From assembly GCF_001708935.1 (NCBI RefSeq), contig NZ_MASI01000001.1:744001-808000 (forward strand): a DNA stretch of 64,000 bases. Reading direction: 5' to 3'. Each line of letters starts with the position of its first letter. Within the stretch, counting starts at the first letter, position 1. The DNA is from Methyloligella halotolerans (GTDB taxonomy: Bacteria > Pseudomonadota > Alphaproteobacteria > Rhizobiales > Methyloligellaceae). The notes beneath the pieces were generated by a model that was not told where the DNA came from, did not search any database, and saw only the letters and a program-made list of their open reading frames with translations. The position numbers were made by a program, and so were the translations under genes. Of the stretch, positions 36,225 through 45,363 are shown in pieces.

Positions 36225-37624
36225 CGCTCGCTCTGTCAGGTGACCAGCACGATCACCTGACCGACTTTTTGTATCCTGGTGATGGAAATGAGGCCGTCGC
36301 TCTTCTTCTTTGCGGGCGACGCGCAGGCGATCGCTGCCACCGACTGGTCGTGCGCGAAGTCCATGGCATTCCCTATGAGGACTGTTCTGAACGGACGCCG
36401 ACGCGGGTAACCTGGCCGCCTGACTATATCGCCCCCATTCTCGAACGCGCCGCCCTCGACCGGCTTTCAGTAGTAAAAGTCCATAGCCATCCAGGTGGCT
36501 ACGGAGCCTTTTCCCATATCGACGATGAAGGTGACGCCCGGCTCCTACCAATGATCCGGGGCTGGGTCGAGGCGGATGTTCCACACGGCAGCGCCGTCAT
36601 GCTGCCCGACGGTCAGATGTTCGGACGCGTGCTGTGGCCGGGCAACACCTTTGAGCCGATCGATTGCATTAGCGTTGCAGGTGACGACCTGCATTTTTGG
36701 TATGCGGATGTCGGCGGTGCCGAACTACCTAGCTTTGTAGCCTCCCACGCCCAGGCGTTTGACGTTGGCACGATAGAGCGTCTGCGGCGCTTGTCGGTCG
36801 CAGTCATCGGCGCGTCGGGCACTGGCAGTCCGCTGATCGAGCAGCTCGTGCGGCTCGGGGTAGGTGAGCTGTTGATCGTCGATGATGACGGAATGGAAGA
36901 GCGCAACGTCAACCGCATCCTGAATTCCACTAAGAAAGATGCGCTGGACGGGCGGAGCAAAGTCGATGTTCTGGCTGATGCCATAGAGCGAGCCGACCTT
37001 GGCACGCGCGTAATCCGAATCAAAAAGAACCTTTGGGACCGAGACGTAGTCCGCGCCGTGGCACAATGTGACGTGGTGTTCGGCTGTATGGACACCGTCG
37101 ATGGCCGGTATCTGCTGAACGCCCTAGCTGCTTATTACACGCTGCCGTATTTCGATGTCGGCGTCCGGCTCGTGGCGGACAGCCAGCGCGAATCCGGCAG
37201 CAACATCCGCGAAATTTGCGGTACGGTGCACTACATCCGGCCGGGCCGTTCGAGCCTGATGAGTCGGGGTCTTTTCAGCATGAAGCAAGTTGCGGCTGCC
37301 GGATTGCGGCGCAACGACCCTGCCGCACACGATCGTCAGGTCAGGGACGGCTACATTGCTGGCGTGCAGGCCAACCGTCCCGCGGTCATCAGCGTGAACA
37401 TGTTTGCGGCTGCGCTAGCCGTCGATGAGTTCCTGGCCCGCCTGCATCCCTTCCGCGAAGAACCCAACAACAATTACGCCGCTGTGACATTCAGCCTCGC
37501 CAGCATGGAATTGATTTGCGATCCCGAGGAAGGGATCTGCGAAATCCTAGGCGGCAAAGTTGGCATGGGCGACGTGGCGCCGCTTCTGGGAGTGATGGAA
37601 CTCGCCGAAAGGCGGACAGCATGA
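36209..37624 (+). CDS. JAB peptidase-E1 fusion (ThiF-type activating enzyme)
   Basis: 471 residues in two domains. Residues 1-150 are a JAB/MPN metalloprotease with Glu28 and the JAMM set H92-S-H94...S102-x2-D105 (VHSHPGGYGAFSHIDDEGD). Residues about 185-440 are the adenylating E1/ThiF fold: GASGTGSPLIEQL (nucleotide loop 201-207), IVDDDGMEERNVNR (225-236), Lys251 and CMD at 293-295. Cys337 (REICGTVHYIRPG) is the only plausible catalytic cysteine, and the usual zinc CxxC pairs are absent. It would activate, and with the JAB domain remove, the small modifier. Its stop forms an ATGA overlap with the next gene. Confidence 0.88.
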   Translation: MAAPVTLALSGDQHDHLTDFLYPGDGNEAVALLLCGRRAGDRCHRLVVREVHGIPYEDCSERTPTRVTWPPDYIAPILERAALDRLSVVKVHSHPGGYGAFSHIDDEGDARLLPMIRGWVEADVPHGSAVMLPDGQMFGRVLWPGNTFEPIDCISVAGDDLHFWYADVGGAELPSFVASHAQAFDVGTIERLRRLSVAVIGASGTGSPLIEQLVRLGVGELLIVDDDGMEERNVNRILNSTKKDALDGRSKVDVLADAIERADLGTRVIRIKKNLWDRDVVRAVAQCDVVFGCMDTVDGRYLLNALAAYYTLPYFDVGVRLVADSQRESGSNIREICGTVHYIRPGRSSLMSRGLFSMKQVAAAGLRRNDPAAHDRQVRDGYIAGVQANRPAVISVNMFAAALAVDEFLARLHPFREEPNNNYAAVTFSLASMELICDPEEGICEILGGKVGMGDVAPLLGVMELAERRTA

Positions 37625-37977
37625 TGTCTTTGGTCAAGCTGTATAGGCACTTAAAGGAGACGCTATATCGCTGGCTAGTACCCCCATATCGAACGATTGT
37701 CGTGGAGGAAAGGCTCCCGCATCGCCTCCGCCGCCGCACCCTGTATCTCGTGCAGGAGGACGGCTTTGAAGAGCAAGCGGCCATGCTGTGCCCCTGCGGG
37801 TGCCACAAGGTTCTTCATATGAACCTGCTACCGGATGATCGCCCCTGCTGGCGAGTCACACACCATGCCGACGGCACCGCGACCCTGCATCCTTCCATCT
37901 GGCGCAAGAAAGATTGCGGCTCGCATTTTTGGTTTCGGCAAGGGCGTGTCCAATGGTGCAGAGGCCACGCATTATAG
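37621..37977 (+). CDS. DUF6527-type cysteine-rich protein of the Ubl operon
   Basis: 118 residues. It starts at the ATG overlapping the E1 stop. The body has LYLVQEDGFEEQAAMLCPCG-CH (C57, C59, C61), CWRV (C76), TLHPSIWRKKDCGSHFWF (C99, His102) and VQWC (C113). This is the pattern I recall for DUF6527 proteins, which co-occur with multi-ubiquitin/E2/JAB-E1 operons. The invariant Cys/His set suggests metal binding or a peptidase site. Tight translational coupling says it works with the other three proteins; its reaction is not known to me with certainty. Confidence 0.65.
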   Translation: MMSLVKLYRHLKETLYRWLVPPYRTIVVEERLPHRLRRRTLYLVQEDGFEEQAAMLCPCGCHKVLHMNLLPDDRPCWRVTHHADGTATLHPSIWRKKDCGSHFWFRQGRVQWCRGHAL

Positions 37978-38034
37978 CTGGACTACTCGCCTCGGCCCGT
38001 TCGCTGGGGCGGTGTGAATGGGGCTTCCGACGGT

Positions 38035-38179
38035 TCTATCGATAGATATGATCTATAAATAGATCATATAGGCTTTTCCCGACTTATTTATAGAACGATC
38101 CCTTGAACATGGCCCTTGTGCCGTGTTAGTATGTTCTATAAATAGCGCAAGAAACCCCTATACGACCTATTTATGGAAC
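38035..38179. promoter_or_regulatory. Operator array ahead of hipBA
   Basis: Five related AT-rich palindromic sites: TCTATCGATAGA (38035-38046), ATCTATAAATAGAT (38051-38064), and three copies of GTTCYATAAATAR, namely inverted at 38084-38096, direct at 38133-38145 and inverted at 38167-38179. The last three are 12 of 13 identical to each other. The spacing and alternating orientation look like cooperative HipB binding sites. The last one covers an upstream in-frame ATG (38173), favouring translation from 38191. Confidence 0.7.
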
Positions 38180-38190
38180 AAGAGATAGAA

Positions 38191-38529
38191 ATGGCTAAAC
38201 CTGAGAACAGATCCTATTCCCGGTACGCCCGCGAGGCCGCAGAGCTGCTGGGGGTCATGATCCACAATGCGCGGATTGAGCGCGCGCTGACAATCGCCGA
38301 CGTCGCGGAGCGCGCTGGAGTTTCTCGGGGGCTCGTTCATCGGATCGAGAATGGCGATATGGGCTGTTCCCTCGGCGCGGCATTTGAGGTGGCGGCGATT
38401 TTGGGGCTACGCCTGTTTGATGCCGGGCCGACGAGGCTGACCGGGCAACTGTCGATGGAGCGCGACAAGCTCGTCTTGCTGCCGAAAGCGGCTCGTCATG
38501 TGGCCAAGGGGGTGAAGGATGAATTCTAA
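38191..38529 (+). CDS. hipB: HipB-like XRE antitoxin
   Basis: 112 residues. The helix-turn-helix lies at about residues 20-80 (LGVMIHNARIERALTIADVA, VSRGLVHRIENGDMG, AFEVAAILGLRLFD), followed by a short tail ending LPKAARHVAKGVKDEF. In known HipBA pairs HipB neutralises the kinase HipA and autoregulates. The ATG 38173 is an alternative start but sits inside an operator-like site. It overlaps hipA by 11 bases. Confidence 0.8.
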   Translation: MAKPENRSYSRYAREAAELLGVMIHNARIERALTIADVAERAGVSRGLVHRIENGDMGCSLGAAFEVAAILGLRLFDAGPTRLTGQLSMERDKLVLLPKAARHVAKGVKDEF

Positions 38530-39813
38530 ACCCACTGGGCCCAAGACCCCAGACGAAGCCTATGTCTGGTTTTGGTTGCTCGGTACAACGGAACCTGTTG
38601 TTGCTGGGCGCATCGCGCGTGACGGCGATCGCCTGATCTTCAACTACGGTCAGAGCTATCTCGAGCGGGACAACGCGATCCCAATTTATGCACCGGAGCT
38701 TCCCTTAAGAAGTGGCGCAATCCCGCCTGATGCGGGATTGCGCATGGCCGGCTGCTTGCGCGATGCTGCGCCAGATGCATGGGGGCGCCGCGTCATTCTC
38801 AACAGGTCGCCGGGCGCAAAGGCAAAGACGCCGATCTCGATACCCTCGATGAGCTGACCTACCTTCTGGAATCCGGATCGGATCGTATCGGTGCTCTCGA
38901 TTTCCAGCGGTCTCCGACTGAGTACGTTCCGCGCGCCGCGCAAGCGGCAACACTCGAAGAGTTGCTGCACGCAGCCGAGAAAGTTGAAAAGGGAATAACG
39001 CTCACGCCGGAGCTCGATCAGGCACTTTTCCATGGAAGCTCCATTGGCGGCGCCCGGCCTAAGGCCATGATCGTAGATGGTGATCGCAAACTGATCGCTA
39101 AGTTCTCCTCTTCAACGGATACCCACAATGTGGTGAAGGCCGAATATGTTGCCATGCGTCTCGCTGCCAAAGCGGGCTTGGATTCAGCCAAAGTACAACT
39201 GGAACACGTCGCGGGAAAAGATGTCTTACTGGTGGAACGGTTCGATCGTGTGAAGGTAGAAAACGGTTGGGAGCGCAAGGCTATGGTATCGGCGCTTACG
39301 CTGTTCGGCCTTGATGAAATGATGGCGCGTTACGCGAGCTATGAAGACTTGGCTGAAATTATCCGCCATCGCTTCACTGCGCCTAAAGCGACACTGCATG
39401 AGTTATTCGGGCGGCTGGTTTTCAATGTTTTGTGCGGCAACACTGACGATCATGCTCGCAATCACGCTGGGTTCTGGGATGGCAAGCAACTGACGCTGAC
39501 GCCGGCCTACGACATTTGTCCGCAGAACCGCGCGGGCAATGAGGCAAGTCAAGCCATGCTGATCGTGGACAATAAACGCATGAGTACGTTAGCCACATGC
39601 CTGGAGGCGGCACCTCATTTCCAGCTTAGCAAGAAAGCGGCGGAAGATATCATCGAGCAACAAATCACAGCAATCCAAGCGGGCTGGGAGGAAGTGTGCG
39701 AGGAGGCTACGCTAAGTGGCGTCGAGCGCCGTCTATTGGGGCAGCGCATCTTTTTCAATCCGTTTATCTTCGAGGGTTCCGCGGAGCGCCTGCGGGCGGA
39801 TGAGCTAGCATAG
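38519..39813 (+). CDS. hipA: HipA-like serine/threonine kinase toxin, frame broken by one base
   Basis: The N-terminal HipA domain (GRIARDGDRLIFNYGQSYLE, AAPDAWGRRVILNR) is in the first frame. At about 38807 one base is missing and the remainder (GRKGKDADLDTLDELTYLLE onward) is in the next frame. The kinase core shows HGSSIGGARPKAMI, LLVERFDR, the catalytic CGNTDDHARNH and the metal-binding LTPAYDICPQ. The restored length is about 431 residues, normal for HipA. Known homologues phosphorylate aminoacyl-tRNA synthetases and halt growth. The same single-base deletion pattern is seen in six other genes here, so it may be intact in the organism. Confidence 0.75.
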
Positions 39814-39889
39814 CTCGAGGCTACTCTTTACCGTAGGCGCCTTAGCGAGGACCCTGATGAGGGCCAAGGGCTTTCGCGCTTGAAATAGC

Positions 39890-39928
39890 ACCTTGGACGC
39901 GCTGATTTTTCGTCAGCGGGTCCAAGGT
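39890..39928. repeat. Inverted pair of tRNA-Lys fragments forming a hairpin
   Basis: ACCTTGGACGCGCTGATT (39890-39907) matches 17 of 18 bases of tRNA-Lys 40055-40072. TCAGCGGGTCCAAGGT (39913-39928) is the exact reverse complement of 16 of those bases. The two arms make a 16-base stem with one mismatch and a seven-base loop. It could be an old attachment site, a terminator for hipA, or both. Confidence 0.6.
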
Positions 39929-40032
39929 GATGGTCTTGTTGAGAAAGAGAAATGTGCCCGGAGTGTGCCACTGTATGTGTTGCACACTCTGTCGAGCCAG
40001 AACGCTTGTTGCGTTGAAAACAAAAGGAAATT

Positions 40033-40108
<76 letters not shown>

Positions 40109-40512
40109 GACCGGCATCCCCTGCTGAAAGCGTCACCGATGAAAAGGTGTTGGGGGATGCGAAATCGAACGGACCTGTTAGCACCAGGGCAGACGTCCTG
40201 TCTAGAGCGTCGGTGGCGATAAACGCCCTCCCAGCCAAACTATTTTCGGCGCGGAAACCGCGCAGACAGGCCAAAAACCACGCGGCAAGCGGCAGGCCCA
40301 ACCGAATTGCCCTTGCTAACGCCACAAACGCCGTCCATATAGCGCCCCTAGACGGTACGCCCGTGTTGGGCGTGGACTAACGACGACGGCAAGTTATCGC
40401 GCCGATTACGAGCACGACCTTTCCCGACATCTGAAGACGTCGCCGCAAGACGAAGCCATCCGGCCTCGCCCAGCGGCCCGCACTCAACGACTAACGGGAA
40501 AGGACTCCCAAT
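40109..40512. other. 404-base region upstream of cspA
   Basis: No conserved open frame. It holds the tRNA-Lys promoter region (minus strand) and the long leader of the cold-shock gene. The 130 bases before the cspA start are GC-rich and could fold, as in other cold-shock leaders, but I see no defined motif. AAAGGA precedes the cspA start. Confidence 0.4.
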
Positions 40513-40728
40513 ATGTCTCGCATTAACGGCACTGTTAAATTCTTCAATCATTCCCGCGGCTTCGGCTTCATCGCCCCGGAAGGCGGCGAGAAGGACGTTT
40601 TCGTCCATGCGTCTGCTCTGGAGCGCTCCGGCGTGCCGGCGATCGACGAGGGTGACAACGTGACCTTCGAGATCGAGGACGATCCGCGCGGCCGCGGCAA
40701 GCAGGCCACCAACATTCAGCTCGCGTAA
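40513..40728 (+). CDS. cspA: CspA-family cold-shock protein
   Basis: A 71-residue single OB-fold RNA chaperone. It shows GTVKFFNHSRGFGFIAPEGG (RNP1) and KDVFVHASALE (RNP2). The length and composition fit a stand-alone bacterial CSP. It is followed by a strong terminator, so it is monocistronic. Which of the paralogous csp genes it is cannot be told, and cold induction is not shown by the sequence. Confidence 0.93.
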   Translation: MSRINGTVKFFNHSRGFGFIAPEGGEKDVFVHASALERSGVPAIDEGDNVTFEIEDDPRGRGKQATNIQLA

Positions 40729-40781
40729 CACGCGACGCTGAAAAGCATCCGATGCGCGGGAGGCAACCCCTCCCCCATCCG

Positions 40782-40814
40782 AAATGGCGGTCCGGTCTCC
40801 GGGCCGCCATTTTC
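40782..40814 (+). terminator. Rho-independent terminator of cspA
   Basis: Stem AAATGGCGGTCCGG / CCGGGCCGCCATTTT around a TCT loop, ending in TTTT. Confidence 0.85.
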
Positions 40815-40936
40815 GTATCCGGCGCCGCGACCGCCCCTGATCGCGTCCCTCGTCATTGCCTGCGGCAAGGTCATTGCCGCGCTCGGCGAGTTCTGTATCC
40901 TTGATCCCTTAGGGCTTTCACGGGGCAACAGGGCAT

Positions 40937-41461
40937 ATGACACATCTCATATCGGCATCGCGCATTCTCTCCGGCGCAGTGGTTCTGGGCGGGCTGGCGC
41001 TGCTTGCGCCCGCACTTTCGGGCTGCAGCGGCGGCGATCCGTTCTGCGAGGATCTGAACCAGATCGCCGACGAGGCGAAGCTGGATTTCGTGCATCTGGG
41101 CGCGGAGAAGCTGCCCGCGGGCGAGAGCAACAGCGTCAGCCAGGCGGACGGGACGATCACCCTGCCCGGCATGCGGCGCTGCTACGTCACCAACGATTCC
41201 GGGCTGATGTCCTACGACTGCGAGGTGTCCTTCGAGACGAAGGAGGAGGCCACGGCCCAAATGAAGGAAGTCGGCGACAAGATCGTCGACTGTTTCGACG
41301 AGGTCGAGGCCGACCTGCGGGAAAGCTCGGTCGAGGGCGTCGAGGACACCCATTTCACCATCCCGCATACCAAGGCGGACGTGCCGGTGGCGATGGACCT
41401 CCAGCTCTTCGAGCACGCGACCTATATCGTGTCGCTCTCCATCTACCGAAACGGGAAATAG
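40937..41461 (+). CDS. Hypothetical lipoprotein
   Basis: 174 residues. The signal peptide ends in a lipobox, LSGC (GALALLAPALSGCSGG-like region, Cys at about residue 30), so the protein should be lipid-anchored in the envelope. The mature part is acidic, has four more cysteines (DPFCEDL, RRCYVTN, SYDCEVS, IVDCFDE) that could form two disulfides, and matches no family I know. Confidence 0.7.
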   Translation: MTHLISASRILSGAVVLGGLALLAPALSGCSGGDPFCEDLNQIADEAKLDFVHLGAEKLPAGESNSVSQADGTITLPGMRRCYVTNDSGLMSYDCEVSFETKEEATAQMKEVGDKIVDCFDEVEADLRESSVEGVEDTHFTIPHTKADVPVAMDLQLFEHATYIVSLSIYRNGK

Positions 41462-41555
41462 CCCGGCTCTATAACGGCCTAGTTTCCACCGGGACGCTCT
41501 GACGCGGCGCGGCAAGGATCAGCGTGCGCATTCGGTTCGGTTGGACTCCGCAACC

Positions 41556-41588
41556 AAAAGAAAGGGCGGCTCCTTCCGGAACCGCCCT
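41556..41588 (-). terminator. Terminator of leuA
   Basis: On the minus strand AGGGCGGTTCC...GGAGCCGCCCT forms a stem followed by TTCTTTTGG. It lies 16 bases beyond the leuA stop. Confidence 0.8.
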
Positions 41589-41603
41589 GACTTCGATTCC
41601 CGT

Positions 41604-43202
41604 TTACGAGGCCATCATGGTCTCGGGCTTCTTGCGCACATCGCGGGCGAAGATCTTGTTGAGCGCGATGATGTAGGCGCGAGCGCTCGCCACCAGGGTA
41701 TCGGTGTCGGAGCCGCGGCCCGTGGCGATGCGGCCGTCCTCTTCGAGCCGCACGGTCACCTCGGCCTGGGCGTCGGTGCCTTCGGTCACCGCGTGGACCT
41801 GGTACAGCTCCAGGGTCGCCGTATGGGGGACCATGGCCTTGATCGCGGCGAAGGTCGCGTCCACCGGGCCGTCGCCTTGGGCCTCGTGGGTCTGCTGCTT
41901 ACCGTCGATGTCGAGAGTCAGGGTCGCCTTCTGGGGTCCGGACGTGCCGGCGATGACGGTCAGGGAGACCAGCTTGATGCGGTCATGGGCCGTGGCGATC
42001 TCCTGATCGACCAGAGCCTCGATGTCCTCGTCGTAGACATGCTTCTTCCGGTCGGCCAAGGCCTTGAAGCGCACGAAGGCATCCTCGAAGGCGTTGTCGC
42101 CCAGCTCGTAGCCCAACTCCTTCAGCTTCTCCCGGAAGGCATGGCGGCCGGAATGCTTGCCCATGACCAGGTTCGACTGGGTCAGGCCGACGCTTTCCGG
42201 CGTCATGATCTCGAAGGTCTGGGCGTTCTTCAGCACGCCGTCCTGATGGATGCCGCTCTCGTGAGCGAAAGCGTTCCGGCCGACGATCGCCTTGTTGTAC
42301 TGCACCGGGAAGGCCGTCACCGCGGAGACCAGCTTGGAGGCCCGGGTCAGCATGGTGGTATCGATGCCGGTCCAATAGGGCATGGCGTCGGAGCGGGTCT
42401 CGATCGCCATGACGATCTCTTCCAGCGCGGCGTTGCCGGCGCGCTCGCCCAGCCCATTGATGGTGCATTCCACCTGGCGGGCGCCCTTGGTGACGCCGGC
42501 CAGGGAGTTGGCGACCGCCAGGCCCAGATCGTCGTGGCAGTGGGTAGAGAAGACGATCTCGTCGGCGCCCGGCACCCGCTCGATCAGCATCTTGATCAGC
42601 TCGGCGAACTCATGGGGCAGCGCGTAGCCCACAGTGTCCGGGATGTTCACGGTGGTGGCGCCGCATTGAATAGCCATCTCCACGCAGCGGCACAGGAAGT
42701 CCTCCTCCGTGCGCGTGGCGTCCATGCAGGACCACTCCACATCGTCGGTGTGGGACCGGGCGCGGGTGACGGATTTCTCGATCCGGTTCAGTACCTCGTC
42801 CTGATCGATGCCCATCTGATATTTGCGGTGCAGCGGCGAGGTGCCGATGAAGGTGTGGATGCGGCCGCGCTTCGCAGGCTTGATGGCCTCCGCGCAGCGG
42901 TCGATATCGGGGATCTGCGCCCGAGACAGGCCGCAGATGACCGAATTCTTCGCGCGCTTGGCGATCTCCGAGACGCTCTCGAAGTCGCCCTGGCTGGCGA
43001 TGGGGAAGCCGGCCTCGATCACGTCCACGCCCATATCGTCGAGCAGCTCGGCCACCGCCAGCTTTTCCTCGTACGTCATGGTCGCGCCGGGGCATTGCTC
43101 GCCGTCGCGCAAGGTCGTGTCGAAGATGATGACGCGATCGTCCTCGCGCCGCTCTTCCTTCGGGCTCTTGGTCTTAGAGTCGGAGTTCGTTTCGGAAGTC
43201 AT
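41604..43202 (-). CDS. leuA: 2-isopropylmalate synthase
   Basis: First committed step of leucine synthesis: acetyl-CoA plus 2-oxoisovalerate. It has 532 residues. The catalytic TIM barrel begins VIIFDTTLRDGEQCPGATM and contains STHCHDDLGLAVAN and NGLGERAGNAALEE. The C-terminal regulatory domain for leucine feedback follows (about residues 390-520, IKLVSLTVIAGTSGPQKATL). It is preceded by a leucine-rich leader peptide, so attenuation control is likely. Confidence 0.95.
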   Translation of the reverse strand: MTSETNSDSKTKSPKEERREDDRVIIFDTTLRDGEQCPGATMTYEEKLAVAELLDDMGVDVIEAGFPIASQGDFESVSEIAKRAKNSVICGLSRAQIPDIDRCAEAIKPAKRGRIHTFIGTSPLHRKYQMGIDQDEVLNRIEKSVTRARSHTDDVEWSCMDATRTEEDFLCRCVEMAIQCGATTVNIPDTVGYALPHEFAELIKMLIERVPGADEIVFSTHCHDDLGLAVANSLAGVTKGARQVECTINGLGERAGNAALEEIVMAIETRSDAMPYWTGIDTTMLTRASKLVSAVTAFPVQYNKAIVGRNAFAHESGIHQDGVLKNAQTFEIMTPESVGLTQSNLVMGKHSGRHAFREKLKELGYELGDNAFEDAFVRFKALADRKKHVYDEDIEALVDQEIATAHDRIKLVSLTVIAGTSGPQKATLTLDIDGKQQTHEAQGDGPVDATFAAIKAMVPHTATLELYQVHAVTEGTDAQAEVTVRLEEDGRIATGRGSDTDTLVASARAYIIALNKIFARDVRKKPETMMAS

Positions 43203-43325
43203 GGGTCTCGTCCTTTGCTCCTCGCCCTGGTCCTGCGACGCGCGGGGCGATCTTATCCGTTTTCGCTTGGGCTACGTTGCGATCCCCTGAACGCCCGCCC
43301 CGGAAAGATCCGAGACCGCCGGTGC

Positions 43326-43364
43326 TCAGGGGCGGATAAGGAGGAGCTTGGAGAGGGCGGACAT
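43326..43364 (-). CDS. leuA leader peptide (attenuator), 12 residues
   Basis: A short open frame MSALSKLLLIRP with four leucine codons, three of them consecutive (CTC CTC CTT), 124 bases upstream of leuA. Its CTTATCCG and CCGCCCC segments can pair with CGGATAAG (about 43255-43262) and GGGGCGG downstream, allowing alternative hairpins. This is the classical layout of leucine transcription attenuation. No strong ribosome site is visible. Confidence 0.6.
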   Translation of the reverse strand: MSALSKLLLIRP

Positions 43365-43545
43365 CGCACAAGCATAGACGGCCGACACAACGTTGCCGGC
43401 TTCCCCCGTCTGCTGCTCTTTCACTTCGTACGACATAACGTGGCCCATAAACGGTCATTCGGCGGCAGTGGTGCCGCCTGCATGAAGCGTAAATAGGCCA
43501 GCTACCGCGGATACGCAAGTGGGGCGATGCCGCACGCATGGCGCG

Positions 43546-44040
43546 TCACGACGCCTCATCACGCCCATACACGAAGATCAGCACCAGCAGCATGGTGGCG
43601 TAGAAGCGAAAGGCGGCCTCCTGGCCGTTCCAGTCCTTCGACTGCCACATGGCAAAGAACTCGCCGCCGACGACCATGAAGCCAAAGAACCAGAGCAGGA
43701 AGCCGAGGGTCGCGCCGGCGACCACGAACGCCTTGGCGCGCTGGAATTCGGATGCGGGCTTGCGGAGCGCGAGACTCATCTGGACGGCGCCGATGAGGAA
43801 GAGCAGCCCCGTCACGGCTTCGGCCGCAATAATACCGGCGTAAGCGGCGCGCCAAACGCCCTCGTCACGGATCGCCCTGTCCCGCAGCGGATTGTTTTGG
43901 AAGGTGTCCTCCATGGAGAGGACATGGCCGACGAAGCCGTAATTCGCCTCGTAATCGGCGACGTTGTCATAGGCCACGATGGCGCAGAAAGCCGCGAGGC
44001 AGAGCACCATGACGATTTTGGCGAGGCGGGCGACGAGCAT
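43546..44040 (-). CDS. DUF2165-type small membrane protein
   Basis: 164 residues from the ATG at 44040 (MLVARLAKIVMVLCLAAFCA). There are four hydrophobic helices and the pattern NVADYEANYGFVGHVLSMEDTF, then WRAAYAGIIAAEAVTGLLFL, typical of DUF2165. Inner membrane, function unknown. It lies between ilvC and leuA but is separated from ilvC by a terminator and repeats, so it is probably transcribed independently. Confidence 0.7.
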   Translation of the reverse strand: MLVARLAKIVMVLCLAAFCAIVAYDNVADYEANYGFVGHVLSMEDTFQNNPLRDRAIRDEGVWRAAYAGIIAAEAVTGLLFLIGAVQMSLALRKPASEFQRAKAFVVAGATLGFLLWFFGFMVVGGEFFAMWQSKDWNGQEAAFRFYATMLLVLIFVYGRDEAS

Positions 44041-44055
44041 GGTCCGAATATTGTC

Positions 44056-44147
44056 ATTGCCGGGCTTGTCCCGGCAATCCATGAACACCGCCGTTTATTG
44101 AAAGAACTGAGACCGGGGTTATGGATCCCCGGCACAAGGCCGGGGAT
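44056..44147. repeat. Two inverted GTCAT-type palindromes
   Basis: ATTGCCGGG-CTTGT-CCCGGCAAT (44056-44078) and ATCCCCGGC-CACAAG-like-GCCGGGGAT (44125-44147). Extended, the first reads GTCATTGCCGGGCTTGTC and the second is a similar element in the opposite orientation. They belong to a dispersed family of intergenic palindromes of alphaproteobacteria; another member is at about 1119-1152. Confidence 0.75.
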
Positions 44148-44199
44148 GACGCCTCGGGGTTGGAGGCGGGCCCAGCGCACCATCCACTCCTAAAGCGAA

Positions 44200-44223
44200 A
44201 AGCCCGGCGCGATGGCCGGGCTT
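44200..44223 (-). terminator. Terminator of ilvC
   Basis: Stem AAGCCCGGCC / GCCGGGCTT with a five-base loop, followed on the minus strand by TTTCGCTTT. It lies 30 bases beyond the ilvC stop. Confidence 0.85.
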
Positions 44224-44253
44224 CCCAATCCGAAATGATCTGCGCGAAGCGCC

Positions 44254-45321
<1,068 letters not shown>

Positions 45322-45363
45322 TTAGCAGGTTTGAGGCGTATCGAGAAGCCTTCTCGCCCTGCG

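Noticed and set aside
38035-38179. CRISPR-like array before hipB
   Set aside because: The repeats are 12-14 bases, palindromic, in both orientations and unevenly spaced; they fit operators, and no cas genes exist here.
41541-43496. A 651-residue open frame on the plus strand opposite leuA
   Set aside because: It is the antisense shadow of leuA in GC-rich DNA, is rich in Gly/Asp/His/Arg as expected for such shadows, and has no motif or ribosome site.
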